From UBA5399 sp964592125 (GTDB lineage Bacteria > Bacillota > Clostridia > Christensenellales > Christensenellaceae), in contig CAZQBV010000074.1 of NCBI GenBank assembly GCA_964592125.1, positions 1 to 14,536 of the forward strand: a stretch of 14,536 bases of DNA, written 5' to 3'. Below are positions 7,731 to 13,799 of the stretch, piece by piece. The translations under genes and the position numbers were made by a program. How positions within the stretch are numbered: position 1 is the stretch's first letter; each line of letters opens with the position of its first letter. The notes under the pieces were generated by a model that was not told where the DNA came from, did no database searches, and saw only the letters and a program-made list of their open reading frames with translations.

Positions 7731-8738
7731 ATGGCAAAAAAACGCAGAAAAAAGAGCAAAGGAACTAGGAGCAAGGGAAATAAGAACAAGCGCTTCACCA
7801 CAATAGCAGTGACGCTGATTTGTGTGGTGGGTATCTTTTTGATTTTTGTGTTATCGAGAGAAGGGGATTTTCTTTCCAATCTGGAACAAGTGTGGCAAAT
7901 CACCATAGACAACCTGAGTGGATACCAGACGGTAGACCGGAAGGCAGAACAGCTGGCAAACCTAGAGGCGCATGCAGATGAAATGATTGTGTATGCTGTG
8001 GATACGGGAAATTCCGATTGCTTGATTATGCGAACGCCGGAGGGCAATTCTATGCTGGTGGATGCGGCGGATAACGACGATTTTAAAAATATATCGGGAA
8101 CACTAAAAGCGTTGGGCATAGAAAAACTGGATGTAGCTGTGGCAACGCATGCCGATGCGGATCACATAGGCAGTATGGATGATGTGATAGAACATTTTTT
8201 GCCGAATGTGGTGTACATGCCCGCACTGGGCAAGAGAACAGCCACCTACCAGAATTTGCAGCGTGCCATAGAAGAAACGGACACAAAGCAAGTGTATGCC
8301 ACGGCGCCATTGCAGTTTGCACTGGGAAGTGTGGAGGTTACCGTTCTGAACCCACAAAACACAAACTACAAAGATGTAAATGACACCAGCATTGTGCTGC
8401 TGTTGCAATATGGGGATAAAAGAGTGCTGCTGACGGGAGATATAGAAACGCAGGCGATGGCAGATATTATGGCACTGTACCCAGAATATGTGGATGTGGA
8501 TGTGCTGAAAATTGCCCATCATGGTTCTGCAAGGTCTACCACGCAGAAATGGCTGGATGCCACCACGCCAGAGGTAGCCATTATTACCGTGGGGAAAGAC
8601 AACGACTATGGACACCCACATAAGGAGACGATAGACAAGCTGAATAAAAACGGCATTGTTACCTTGCGAACGGATGAAGATGGCGATGTGGCGGTGTTTG
8701 TGGGAACGGATTCCGTGGCATATGCGGTGGCGGCATAA
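7731..8738 (+). CDS. Membrane-anchored ComEC-like metallo-beta-lactamase protein
   Basis: A 335-residue protein with a very basic N-terminus (residues 2-21), one membrane helix (about 22-42) and a metallo-beta-lactamase domain predicted outside the cell. Metal-binding motifs are THADADH (H140, D142, D144, H145), TGDIE (D237), AHHGS (H263, H264) and a final YGHPH. The order matches the C-terminal domain of the competence protein ComEC and its stand-alone relatives, which often lie outside competence operons. Two positions differ: the usual VGQGD strand reads DTGNSD, and the usual LIDAG reads LVDAA. Metal ligands are intact, so hydrolase activity, perhaps on nucleic acid or phosphodiesters, is plausible but unproven. 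GAGGGG precedes the ATG closely. No ComEC channel domain is present. Confidence 0.85.
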   Translation: MAKKRRKKSKGTRSKGNKNKRFTTIAVTLICVVGIFLIFVLSREGDFLSNLEQVWQITIDNLSGYQTVDRKAEQLANLEAHADEMIVYAVDTGNSDCLIMRTPEGNSMLVDAADNDDFKNISGTLKALGIEKLDVAVATHADADHIGSMDDVIEHFLPNVVYMPALGKRTATYQNLQRAIEETDTKQVYATAPLQFALGSVEVTVLNPQNTNYKDVNDTSIVLLLQYGDKRVLLTGDIETQAMADIMALYPEYVDVDVLKIAHHGSARSTTQKWLDATTPEVAIITVGKDNDYGHPHKETIDKLNKNGIVTLRTDEDGDVAVFVGTDSVAYAVAA

Positions 8739-8741
8739 ATA

Positions 8742-8829
8742 AAGTGGAAAATTGAAAGTGGAAAGGCGTGTAGAGGACGACCAACGTCCCGTTGGAAAGT
8801 AAAATAAGTGGAAAGTTGATAGTGGAATG
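8742..8829. repeat. Intergenic repeat element: two 24-bp direct repeats around overlapping hairpins
   Basis: The segments 8742-8765 and 8806-8829 are direct repeats with 21 of 24 matches, and each holds two copies of AGTGGAA spaced 14 bases apart (starts 8743, 8757, 8807, 8821). Between them are two mutually exclusive palindromes: GGACG/CGTCC (8775-8779, 8785-8789) and CCAACG/CGTTGG (8781-8786, 8790-8795). From memory, similar 'GTGGAAA...TGTAGGGGCGACC' mosaics are dispersed between genes in gut Clostridia, so this may be a REP- or MITE-like family. It has no ORF. Confidence 0.55.
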
Positions 8830-8843
8830 TACTATAATATAAC
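8816..8843 (+). promoter_or_regulatory. Promoter for nagB, with the -35 box inside the repeat
   Basis: TTGATA (8816-8821) and TATAAC (8838-8843) are spaced by 16 bases. A better -10, TATAAT at 8833-8838, overlaps it but lacks a -35 at proper distance. The -35 belongs to the second direct repeat of the element at 8742-8829. The equivalent bases in the first copy read TTGAAA. A leader of about 28 nt would precede the nagB ATG. Confidence 0.55.
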
Positions 8844-8877
8844 AATCAAGTTTTGAAGAAACCTAGGAGGAGAGACG

Positions 8878-9582
8878 ATGGAGTTTTACAGGACAAAAGA
8901 CAATGAGAATATGGCGGATATTGCGGCGCAAATTTTCCAACGCCAGCTGGAACAGAAGCCGGACAGTGTGCTGGGGTTGGCAACAGGCACCACACCAATA
9001 GGGCTATACGATAGGCTGATACTGCTGAACAAAAAAGGCATACTGGATTTTTCCAAAGTGCGCACGGTGAATTTGGATGAGTACCGTGGCCTGACGCCAG
9101 AGCACGAACAGAGCTATCGCTATTTTATGAACAGCCATCTGTTTGACCATATTAACATAAAAAAAGAAAATACAAATGTGCCGGACGCACTGAAAGAGGC
9201 GGAGGTGGCATGCCGTGAATATGATGAACTGATAGAAAAGCTAGGCGGGGTAGACCTGCAACTGCTGGGTATTGGTGTAAACGGACACATTGGCTTTGAC
9301 GAACCGGATACTGTTTTCCCCAAGGGAACACAGTGCGTGAAATTGGCACAGGCCACAATAGACGCAAATGCCCGTTTGTTTAATGATAAATCCGAAGTGC
9401 CGGAATATGCAATTACAATGGGCATTCGCACCATAATGATGGCAAAGCAGATAGTGCTGCTGGCAAACCAAAGCAAGAAGGAAATTGTGGAACAAGCCTT
9501 TTATGGCGATATTACGCCGCAGGTGCCTGCTTCTGTACTGCAAATGCACCAGAATGTAACGGTGATTTTAAGCGGAGAATAA
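8878..9582 (+). CDS. nagB: Glucosamine-6-phosphate deaminase NagB
   Basis: A 234-residue deaminase that converts glucosamine-6-phosphate to fructose-6-phosphate and ammonia, feeding amino sugars into glycolysis. Family motifs are GLATGTTPIGLY (33-44), the catalytic D67 in VNLDEYRGL, and GVNGHIGFDEP with N135, H137 and E142. MGIRTIMMAKQIVLLANQSKK covers the phosphate-binding lysine region. Length matches the shorter Bacillus-type NagB; the C-terminal extension of the 266-residue E. coli enzyme is missing, so its GlcNAc-6-P allostery is probably absent. The ATG has AGGAGG (8865-8870) seven bases upstream. No nagA lies nearby. It converges on hydF with an 8-nt gap. Confidence 0.96.
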   Translation: MEFYRTKDNENMADIAAQIFQRQLEQKPDSVLGLATGTTPIGLYDRLILLNKKGILDFSKVRTVNLDEYRGLTPEHEQSYRYFMNSHLFDHINIKKENTNVPDALKEAEVACREYDELIEKLGGVDLQLLGIGVNGHIGFDEPDTVFPKGTQCVKLAQATIDANARLFNDKSEVPEYAITMGIRTIMMAKQIVLLANQSKKEIVEQAFYGDITPQVPASVLQMHQNVTVILSGE

Positions 9583-9590
9583 AGAGCAAG

Positions 9591-10766
9591 CTATACCACC
9601 ACGCGATCTAGCATATTGTGTAGAAAGGCGATTGCCACACCAAAATTGGTGATGGGAACGCCTTTTTCTTTTGCTTTGTCTATTTTGGAAAGCATGTTTT
9701 TTCGGTTCACCATGCAACCGCCACAATGCAAAATCAGCTTATAGCTGGCAATGTCCTCTGGAAAGCCGTGACCTGCGCTATGCGAAAATTCCAGCTTGCC
9801 GCCCACGTATTGCTCTAGCCAGTTGGGCAATTTTTCCCGTGCAATGTCGCCCTTTTGCGCATGGTGGGTGCAGGACTCGGCAATTAACACTTTGTCGCCG
9901 GGCTTTAGCGCCGCAATGCTGCGGGCGCCGCCTACAAATGCATCCAAATCTCCCTTGCTTTTTGCCATTAGCATAGAAAAAGAAGTGAGGCGAATGCTTT
10001 GATCCAAATGTTCGTTTACATATTTAAAAACCTGAGAATCTGTGACAACCAGAGCAGGCGGGTGTTTCAACTCGCCCAGCATAGCGGGCAAATCATCGGT
10101 TTTTACCGAAACCACCTTGCAGCCGTTGTCCAACAAATCCCGCATTACCTGCACCTGAGGCAGTATTAGCCTGCCCTTTGGCGCCTGAATATCCTGCGGC
10201 ATTACCAACAGCACCACATCGCCCGCAGACACCATATCTGCCGTAAGGGATTCCAGCTCTGATGTGTTTGCCTGTGCAATGATTTCCTTCTTTAAATGCT
10301 CTATGCCATCGCCTGTTTTTGCATTGATGGCAATGGTATTTTTGCCAAGCAGTTGCTGGGGCGCGCTGCTTCCATCAAACACATTGTAGGCCACAATAAC
10401 TGGTGTGTTGCGCTGTGCAAATGTTTGCAGGTATTGCTGCTCCAGCAAAAGATGGGTATCACCTGCTTTCACAACAAACACGGCAAGGTCGGTTTTGTCT
10501 ATTACTTCGTGTGTTTTTTTGATACGTGCCTGCCCCAGCTGCGTTGTGTCGTCCAGACCGGCGGTATCTATAAACACCACCGGCCCAAGCGGAAGAAGCT
10601 CCATAGCTTTATACACAGGATCGGTAGTGGTGCCCGCCACTTCGGAAACCAGCGCAATATCCTGCCCAACAATTTGATTGATGGTGCTGGATTTACCCGC
10701 ATTGGTTTTTCCAAAGAAGGCTATGTGCAGGCGGTTTGCCCGCGGTGTTTCATTTAAATTCGACAT
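9591..10766 (-). CDS. hydF: [FeFe]-hydrogenase H-cluster maturation GTPase HydF
   Basis: A 391-residue scaffold protein that assembles the diiron subcluster and delivers it to the apo-hydrogenase. The GTPase domain (about 1-165) has G1 GKTNAGKSS (19-27), a TTTD segment around 46-49 for G2, and G3 DTAG (67-70). The G4 motif, normally NKXD, reads NVFD (128-131), so the lysine is missing. The middle dimerisation region is followed by the cluster-binding domain with C299-X-H301 and H347-C348-X2-C351, the conserved ligand set of HydF. The ATG lies two bases after the hydG stop with only a weak AGG upstream, which suggests translational coupling. No hydE and no hydrogenase subunit gene are in the window. 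Confidence 0.93.
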   Translation of the reverse strand: MSNLNETPRANRLHIAFFGKTNAGKSSTINQIVGQDIALVSEVAGTTTDPVYKAMELLPLGPVVFIDTAGLDDTTQLGQARIKKTHEVIDKTDLAVFVVKAGDTHLLLEQQYLQTFAQRNTPVIVAYNVFDGSSAPQQLLGKNTIAINAKTGDGIEHLKKEIIAQANTSELESLTADMVSAGDVVLLVMPQDIQAPKGRLILPQVQVMRDLLDNGCKVVSVKTDDLPAMLGELKHPPALVVTDSQVFKYVNEHLDQSIRLTSFSMLMAKSKGDLDAFVGGARSIAALKPGDKVLIAESCTHHAQKGDIAREKLPNWLEQYVGGKLEFSHSAGHGFPEDIASYKLILHCGGCMVNRKNMLSKIDKAKEKGVPITNFGVAIAFLHNMLDRVVV

Positions 10767-10768
10767 AG

Positions 10769-12175
10769 TTAAAACCTGAAATCCCTTTCGCCAGACCGAA
10801 TGCGCTGCACATAGTCCTGCGCCTTTTGCCGCACTGTGTCGTTGGGTATTTTGTCTATATTTTCGGACACTATTTGATTCGCCAATGCACGGAATTCTTC
10901 ATCCCCATAATCCTCGGCATATTCTGTGAGTGTGATGAGCGCGTTTGCACCGCAAATATTTCCTATTTGCCCATTTTTCGCGAGCTGCATAAAGCGGTCA
11001 CCCGTGCGCCCCTCGCGGTAGCAGGCTGTACAGAAGCTGGGGATATGCCCGCTGCGGAGAAGCTCTTTTGTCATCTCGATTGGCGTGCGGTGATCCTCAA
11101 TTTCGAATTGCGGCTTTTGCGTGCCCATAGTGTAGCCGCCTACGCCGGTGGCGCTTCCAGAGCTAACCTGAGAGATACCCAGCTCTATAATGCTGTCGCG
11201 GTATGCGCCGCCTTCGCGTGTGGAAAGAATCATGCCAGTGTAGGGCACAGCCATGCGAATGATGGATACAATTTTTTTGTAGTCATCATCGGAAACGGCG
11301 TGCTCGAAAGCGTTCTTTTTCACATCGCCTGCATCGCGTATGCGCAGCATGGAAATGGTATGTGGCCCCACGCCAAAGGTTTGCTCCAAATGCTCTGCAT
11401 GCAGTATTTGCCCCACAAGGTCGTAATGCCAGTCGTATAGGCCATACAGCACGCCCAGCCCCACATCGTCTATTCCTGCCTGCATGGCGCGGTCGTGTGC
11501 GGTGGTGTGGTATTCGTAGTTGCTTTTTGGTCCCTTTGGGTGCATATACTCATAGGTAGGCAAATGGTAGGTTTCCTGAAATAAGATGTAGGTACCTATG
11601 CCGGCTTCTTTTAGCAACTTATAATTTTCCACTGTTGTGGCAGCAATGTTTACATTTACCCTGCGAATGGCACCATTGTGAAATTTGATGGAATAAATGG
11701 TTTTGATGCTTTCCAGCAAATAGTCCATTGTGTTGTGCCGGGGGTCTTCACCTGTTTCTAAAGCAAGGCGCTTGTGCCCCATTTTTTCCAAAGCCTTTAC
11801 TTCCTGCACAATTTCCTCTTGGGTTAATTTTTTGCGCTCCATGCAGGAAGAAACGTGATAGCCACAATAGCGGCATTCGTTTACGCAGTAGTCGGACAGA
11901 TACAGTGGCGCAAACATAACAATGCGGTTGCCATAAATGTGATGCTTGATATCGGCAGCTGTCTGGAACATTTCCTGCAGAAGCTGCTTATCCTCTACAT
12001 ACGAAAGCGTGGCAGCTTCTGTAAAGTTCAGCCCTTTGAAAGCAGCAGCTTTTTTTATAATGCTTTGTACCTCTGCCTTGTCCTGCGCCTTGCATTTTGC
12101 TTCTTCCAGCGTGTTTACAATCAGTTCGTCGTTTATGAATTCCTTTGCAATACTAGACTTTGCGTTGTACTTCAT
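10769..12175 (-). CDS. hydG: [FeFe]-hydrogenase maturase HydG (radical SAM tyrosine lyase)
   Basis: A 468-residue radical SAM enzyme that splits tyrosine into p-cresol and the CO and CN- ligands of the H-cluster. The radical SAM cluster motif CX3CX2C is C97, C101, C104 in CVNECRYCGYH. The C-terminal CX2CX22C that holds the auxiliary cluster and its dangler iron is intact at C382, C385 and C408. LETGEDPRHNT, FQETYHLPTYEYMHPKGPKS and SSGSATGVGGYTMG are HydG signatures, and length equals that of studied homologues. The start at 12175 is set by GGAGG seven bases upstream; a GTG ten codons earlier would place the ribosome binding site inside the gene and is rejected. It is first in a two-gene operon with hydF and is preceded by a predicted attenuator leader. 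Confidence 0.95.
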   Translation of the reverse strand: MKYNAKSSIAKEFINDELIVNTLEEAKCKAQDKAEVQSIIKKAAAFKGLNFTEAATLSYVEDKQLLQEMFQTAADIKHHIYGNRIVMFAPLYLSDYCVNECRYCGYHVSSCMERKKLTQEEIVQEVKALEKMGHKRLALETGEDPRHNTMDYLLESIKTIYSIKFHNGAIRRVNVNIAATTVENYKLLKEAGIGTYILFQETYHLPTYEYMHPKGPKSNYEYHTTAHDRAMQAGIDDVGLGVLYGLYDWHYDLVGQILHAEHLEQTFGVGPHTISMLRIRDAGDVKKNAFEHAVSDDDYKKIVSIIRMAVPYTGMILSTREGGAYRDSIIELGISQVSSGSATGVGGYTMGTQKPQFEIEDHRTPIEMTKELLRSGHIPSFCTACYREGRTGDRFMQLAKNGQIGNICGANALITLTEYAEDYGDEEFRALANQIVSENIDKIPNDTVRQKAQDYVQRIRSGERDFRF

Positions 12176-12190
12176 TGTACTTCCTCCGTT

Positions 12191-12205
12191 GTGGCCGATA
12201 GCCAC
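12191..12205 (-). promoter_or_regulatory. Small hairpin directly upstream of the hydG ribosome binding site
   Basis: On the minus strand GTGGC-TATCG-GCCAC forms a 5-bp stem ending three bases before the GGAGG of hydG. It lies after the leader terminator, so it exists only in readthrough RNA. It may keep the ribosome binding site open or act as an mRNA 5' stabiliser; it could also be chance. Confidence 0.35.
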
Positions 12206-12210
12206 ATTTC

Positions 12211-12251
12211 AATATAAAATATAAAAAGTGCTGCCCGTTCAGGACAGCACT
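12211..12251 (-). terminator. Intrinsic terminator in the hydG leader
   Basis: On the minus strand AGTGCTGTCC and GGGCAGCACT form a 10-bp stem (one G-U pair) around a TGAAC loop (12227-12251). The stem runs straight into a U-rich tract (to about 12211). It lies about 125 nt after the hexokinase stop but only about 40 nt before the hydG ribosome binding site, downstream of a good promoter. It therefore looks like a conditional leader terminator rather than only the end of the hexokinase unit. Confidence 0.85.
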
Positions 12252-12284
12252 ATACAAAAATACATCCGTATAAACAGCCGTCCT
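12241..12284 (-). promoter_or_regulatory. Predicted antiterminator hairpin of the hydG leader
   Basis: On the minus strand AGGACGGC (12284-12277) pairs with GCTGTCCT (12248-12241), eight pairs with one G-U. TATAC (12272-12268) pairs with GTATA (12255-12251), five pairs, after a small internal loop. The 3' strand uses the same bases that form the 5' arm of the terminator at 12227-12251, so the two folds exclude each other. This is the standard on/off layout of transcription attenuation. Confidence 0.7.
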
Positions 12285-12323
12285 TGCGCTCAGATTTCTC
12301 CTTGCGTTCAGATTACTTCTTGC
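12281..12323 (-). repeat. 18-nt tandem repeats at the start of the hydG leader
   Basis: Read on the minus strand, GCAAGAAGTAATCTGAAC (12323-12306) is followed directly by GCAAGGAGAAATCTGAGC (12305-12288), 15 of 18 identical. GCAAGGA (12287-12281) then starts a third unit and runs into the antiterminator. The first unit begins at the predicted transcription start. Confidence 0.8.
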
Positions 12324-12327
12324 TATT

Positions 12328-12357
12328 ATTATAAACCACCTGTGCGGCAATAAGCAA
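12328..12357 (-). promoter_or_regulatory. Promoter of hydG-hydF
   Basis: On the minus strand TTGCTT (12357-12352) and TATAAT (12333-12328) are spaced by 18 bases. The start point would be near 12322, at the first leader repeat. The -35 lies within the palindrome at 12346-12368. Confidence 0.6.
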
Positions 12358-12368
12358 TAATTATTGCC
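12346..12368. repeat. Palindromic cluster overlapping the hydG -35 box; candidate operator
   Basis: On the plus strand GGCAATAA (12346-12353) is followed by GCAATAA (12354-12360) and the inverted TTATTGCC (12361-12368). The right pair gives a perfect 14-bp palindrome, and the outer pair an 8-bp inverted repeat around seven bases. It lies 8 nt after the hexokinase stop without a following T-tract on the minus strand, so it is a weak terminator. Covering the -35 box fits an operator. It does not match the Rex or Fnr consensus sites I know. Confidence 0.5.
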
Positions 12369-12375
12369 AAAAATT

Positions 12376-13641
12376 TTACTGCCGGGCAAGCCCCGCTATG
12401 GCACAACCCTTCAGCACAGCATGTTCTATAGTGGTAATAGTGGCATCTATGCCTTTGCTGCCAAGATACTCCAGCAGACAGCTATGCAGCTCTTGCTTCA
12501 GCCCCGGCATCTTTTCGTAGGTGGTACCCTCTATAGACATACAAATTCTATTGTTTTGCTTGTGAGATTTTACAGCCATAGCCGCCATTTGCACAGCGGC
12601 CAGCCGTGCCGCGCGGAATACAATGTTTTGCAGCAGCTCTTTGGCGTTGGCCTCGTCCTCTTCATTTAGCATATATTCCTCTATAATGCCGCTGCCATTG
12701 CTTAGATATTCGGAAACATCCATAGTGGTAAGTTGCTGAATTTCTTCCACACCTCGGGTGCGGAACACGTTATCCTCGGCGGCCTGCCGAAGCATAAATT
12801 TGCATAGCGCACCCAAATAAGCGCCGCTGGTCATTTTTTCTGCAATACCAGTGCCGGGGCATTGTGTGCTGGCATCGTAATTGATATCTATAATAGAACG
12901 TGGCATTTTATCGTAACTGCCGGCCTCTGCATTTACTATCATAACGCCCTTTCCACTTAATTCCGGCAGTTTCTTAATATTGGCGCAAAGCTCTGGATAG
13001 CAACTGTTGCTGCCGGTGCCCAGAATGGTACCGGTAAAGGCACCATAGCCTTTTGCGGCATATTCTGCACGGCCAGACAATGCGGAAACCACGGTGTCGT
13101 TGGTGACTATCATACTGGCGCCCGCCACGCCCTTTTTGGCCAAGGCTTCTGTAATTTCCCGTGCCACTGCCTTGCCCGATATATCGCTTACCTTTACTTC
13201 TTTGGTAAGAAATATGGGTATGGCATCTATATTGGGTGTGGTTTTGGAGGGATATGCAAAGGACATTACAATGTCTTTGGTTTCTACGCAAAAAGGAGCA
13301 ATCAGTTCGGCTAAAATATCGAAAAACTCTTGTGCGGAAAGCATTTTTTCCACACCAGGCATGATGTGCCGATCAATATTGCCCATTACCAGAGTGCCGG
13401 AATTGTCAAAATAGGCAGTGGTGATGCGCAAATTGGTACCTCCTGCATCCACACACACTACCTTTTTGTTTTTCTGCATATCATCTTTTAGCTGTATGTA
13501 GGAAGGCAACATCAACAAAGAGCTGGGCTCGCCCCTAAGGCCGCGCTCCATTTCTTCTAAATATACACCTATCTGCTCCTCCAGACGGATAGAGCGATAA
13601 TCAATGTCGTATCTGCTTATAAAATTGCTTGCTTGGGACAT
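12376..13641 (-). CDS. Hexokinase of the eukaryotic-type family
   Basis: A 421-residue sugar kinase of the hexokinase_1/hexokinase_2 family, not the ROK or Glk families usual in bacteria. Matching motifs are SSLLMLPSYI (near residue 40), the phosphate loop DAGGTNLRI (65-73), VTNDTVVSAL with the catalytic D182, GTGSNSCY (208-215), VNAEAGSYD with N237 and E239, and KMTSGAYLGAL. These correspond to the LPTY, DLGGTNFRV, NDTVGT, GTGTNACY and INTEWG motifs of fungal and animal hexokinases. It should phosphorylate glucose or a related hexose with ATP. Which sugar is used is not decidable. The ATG has GGAGGG seven bases upstream. It is divergent from the glycerol-1-phosphate dehydrogenase gene and precedes hydG on the same strand. 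Confidence 0.87.
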   Translation of the reverse strand: MSQASNFISRYDIDYRSIRLEEQIGVYLEEMERGLRGEPSSLLMLPSYIQLKDDMQKNKKVVCVDAGGTNLRITTAYFDNSGTLVMGNIDRHIMPGVEKMLSAQEFFDILAELIAPFCVETKDIVMSFAYPSKTTPNIDAIPIFLTKEVKVSDISGKAVAREITEALAKKGVAGASMIVTNDTVVSALSGRAEYAAKGYGAFTGTILGTGSNSCYPELCANIKKLPELSGKGVMIVNAEAGSYDKMPRSIIDINYDASTQCPGTGIAEKMTSGAYLGALCKFMLRQAAEDNVFRTRGVEEIQQLTTMDVSEYLSNGSGIIEEYMLNEEDEANAKELLQNIVFRAARLAAVQMAAMAVKSHKQNNRICMSIEGTTYEKMPGLKQELHSCLLEYLGSKGIDATITTIEHAVLKGCAIAGLARQ

Positions 13642-13677
13642 ATGTCTTCCCTCCGTGTATTATAATTTCTATTACCT

Positions 13678-13707
13678 ATTATATAGCATGAACCTATAAA
13701 GTTTCAA
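13678..13707 (-). promoter_or_regulatory. Promoter of the hexokinase gene
   Basis: On the minus strand TTGAAA (13707-13702) and TATAAT (13683-13678) are spaced by 18 bases. The start point would be near 13671, giving a leader of about 30 nt that ends with GGAGGG and the ATG at 13641. Confidence 0.65.
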
Positions 13708-13713
13708 ATATAT

Positions 13714-13742
13714 TTGACTATGATGCTGACTAGGCATACAAT
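13714..13742 (+). promoter_or_regulatory. Promoter of the glycerol-1-phosphate dehydrogenase gene
   Basis: TTGACT (13714-13719) and TACAAT (13737-13742) are spaced by exactly 17 bases. Its -35 lies six bases from the -35 of the divergent hexokinase promoter, so one bound protein could affect both. TGACTA occurs at 13715 and again at 13727. Confidence 0.7.
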
Positions 13743-13799
13743 ATGATTGAAAAAGAATTGAAAGAAATGACTGATACATACAGGAGGAATCTATTTACT

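Larger units (their letters stand above)
12176..12323 (-). ncRNA. hydG-hydF 5' leader; candidate riboswitch or attenuator of unknown class
   Basis: This covers the predicted leader from the start point near 12322 to the hydG ATG, about 147 nt. In order it holds two 18-nt tandem repeats with a partial third, the antiterminator, the intrinsic terminator, a small hairpin and the hydG ribosome binding site. If terminated, a short RNA of about 100-110 nt would be made. I do not recognise the sensing part as any known riboswitch, T-box or protein-bound leader. The ligand could be a metabolite, metal or RNA-binding protein; sequence alone does not decide. Confidence 0.6.

Noticed and set aside
12176..12205. 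In-frame GTG at 12205 as the hydG start, adding ten residues
   Set aside because: The GGAGG ribosome binding site would then lie inside the gene, and the ATG at 12175 has ideal spacing and the usual HydG length.
12239..12265. Eight-residue leader ORF (MYFCIVLS) across the antiterminator and terminator
   Set aside because: The nearest AAGGA is about 15 bases away and there is no run of one codon type, so ribosome-based attenuation is not well supported. It is worth recalling if the ligand idea fails.
13715..13732. TGACTA direct repeat with 12-base period in the divergent promoter region
   Set aside because: Six-base repeats at this spacing are easily chance, and one copy is part of the -35 box.
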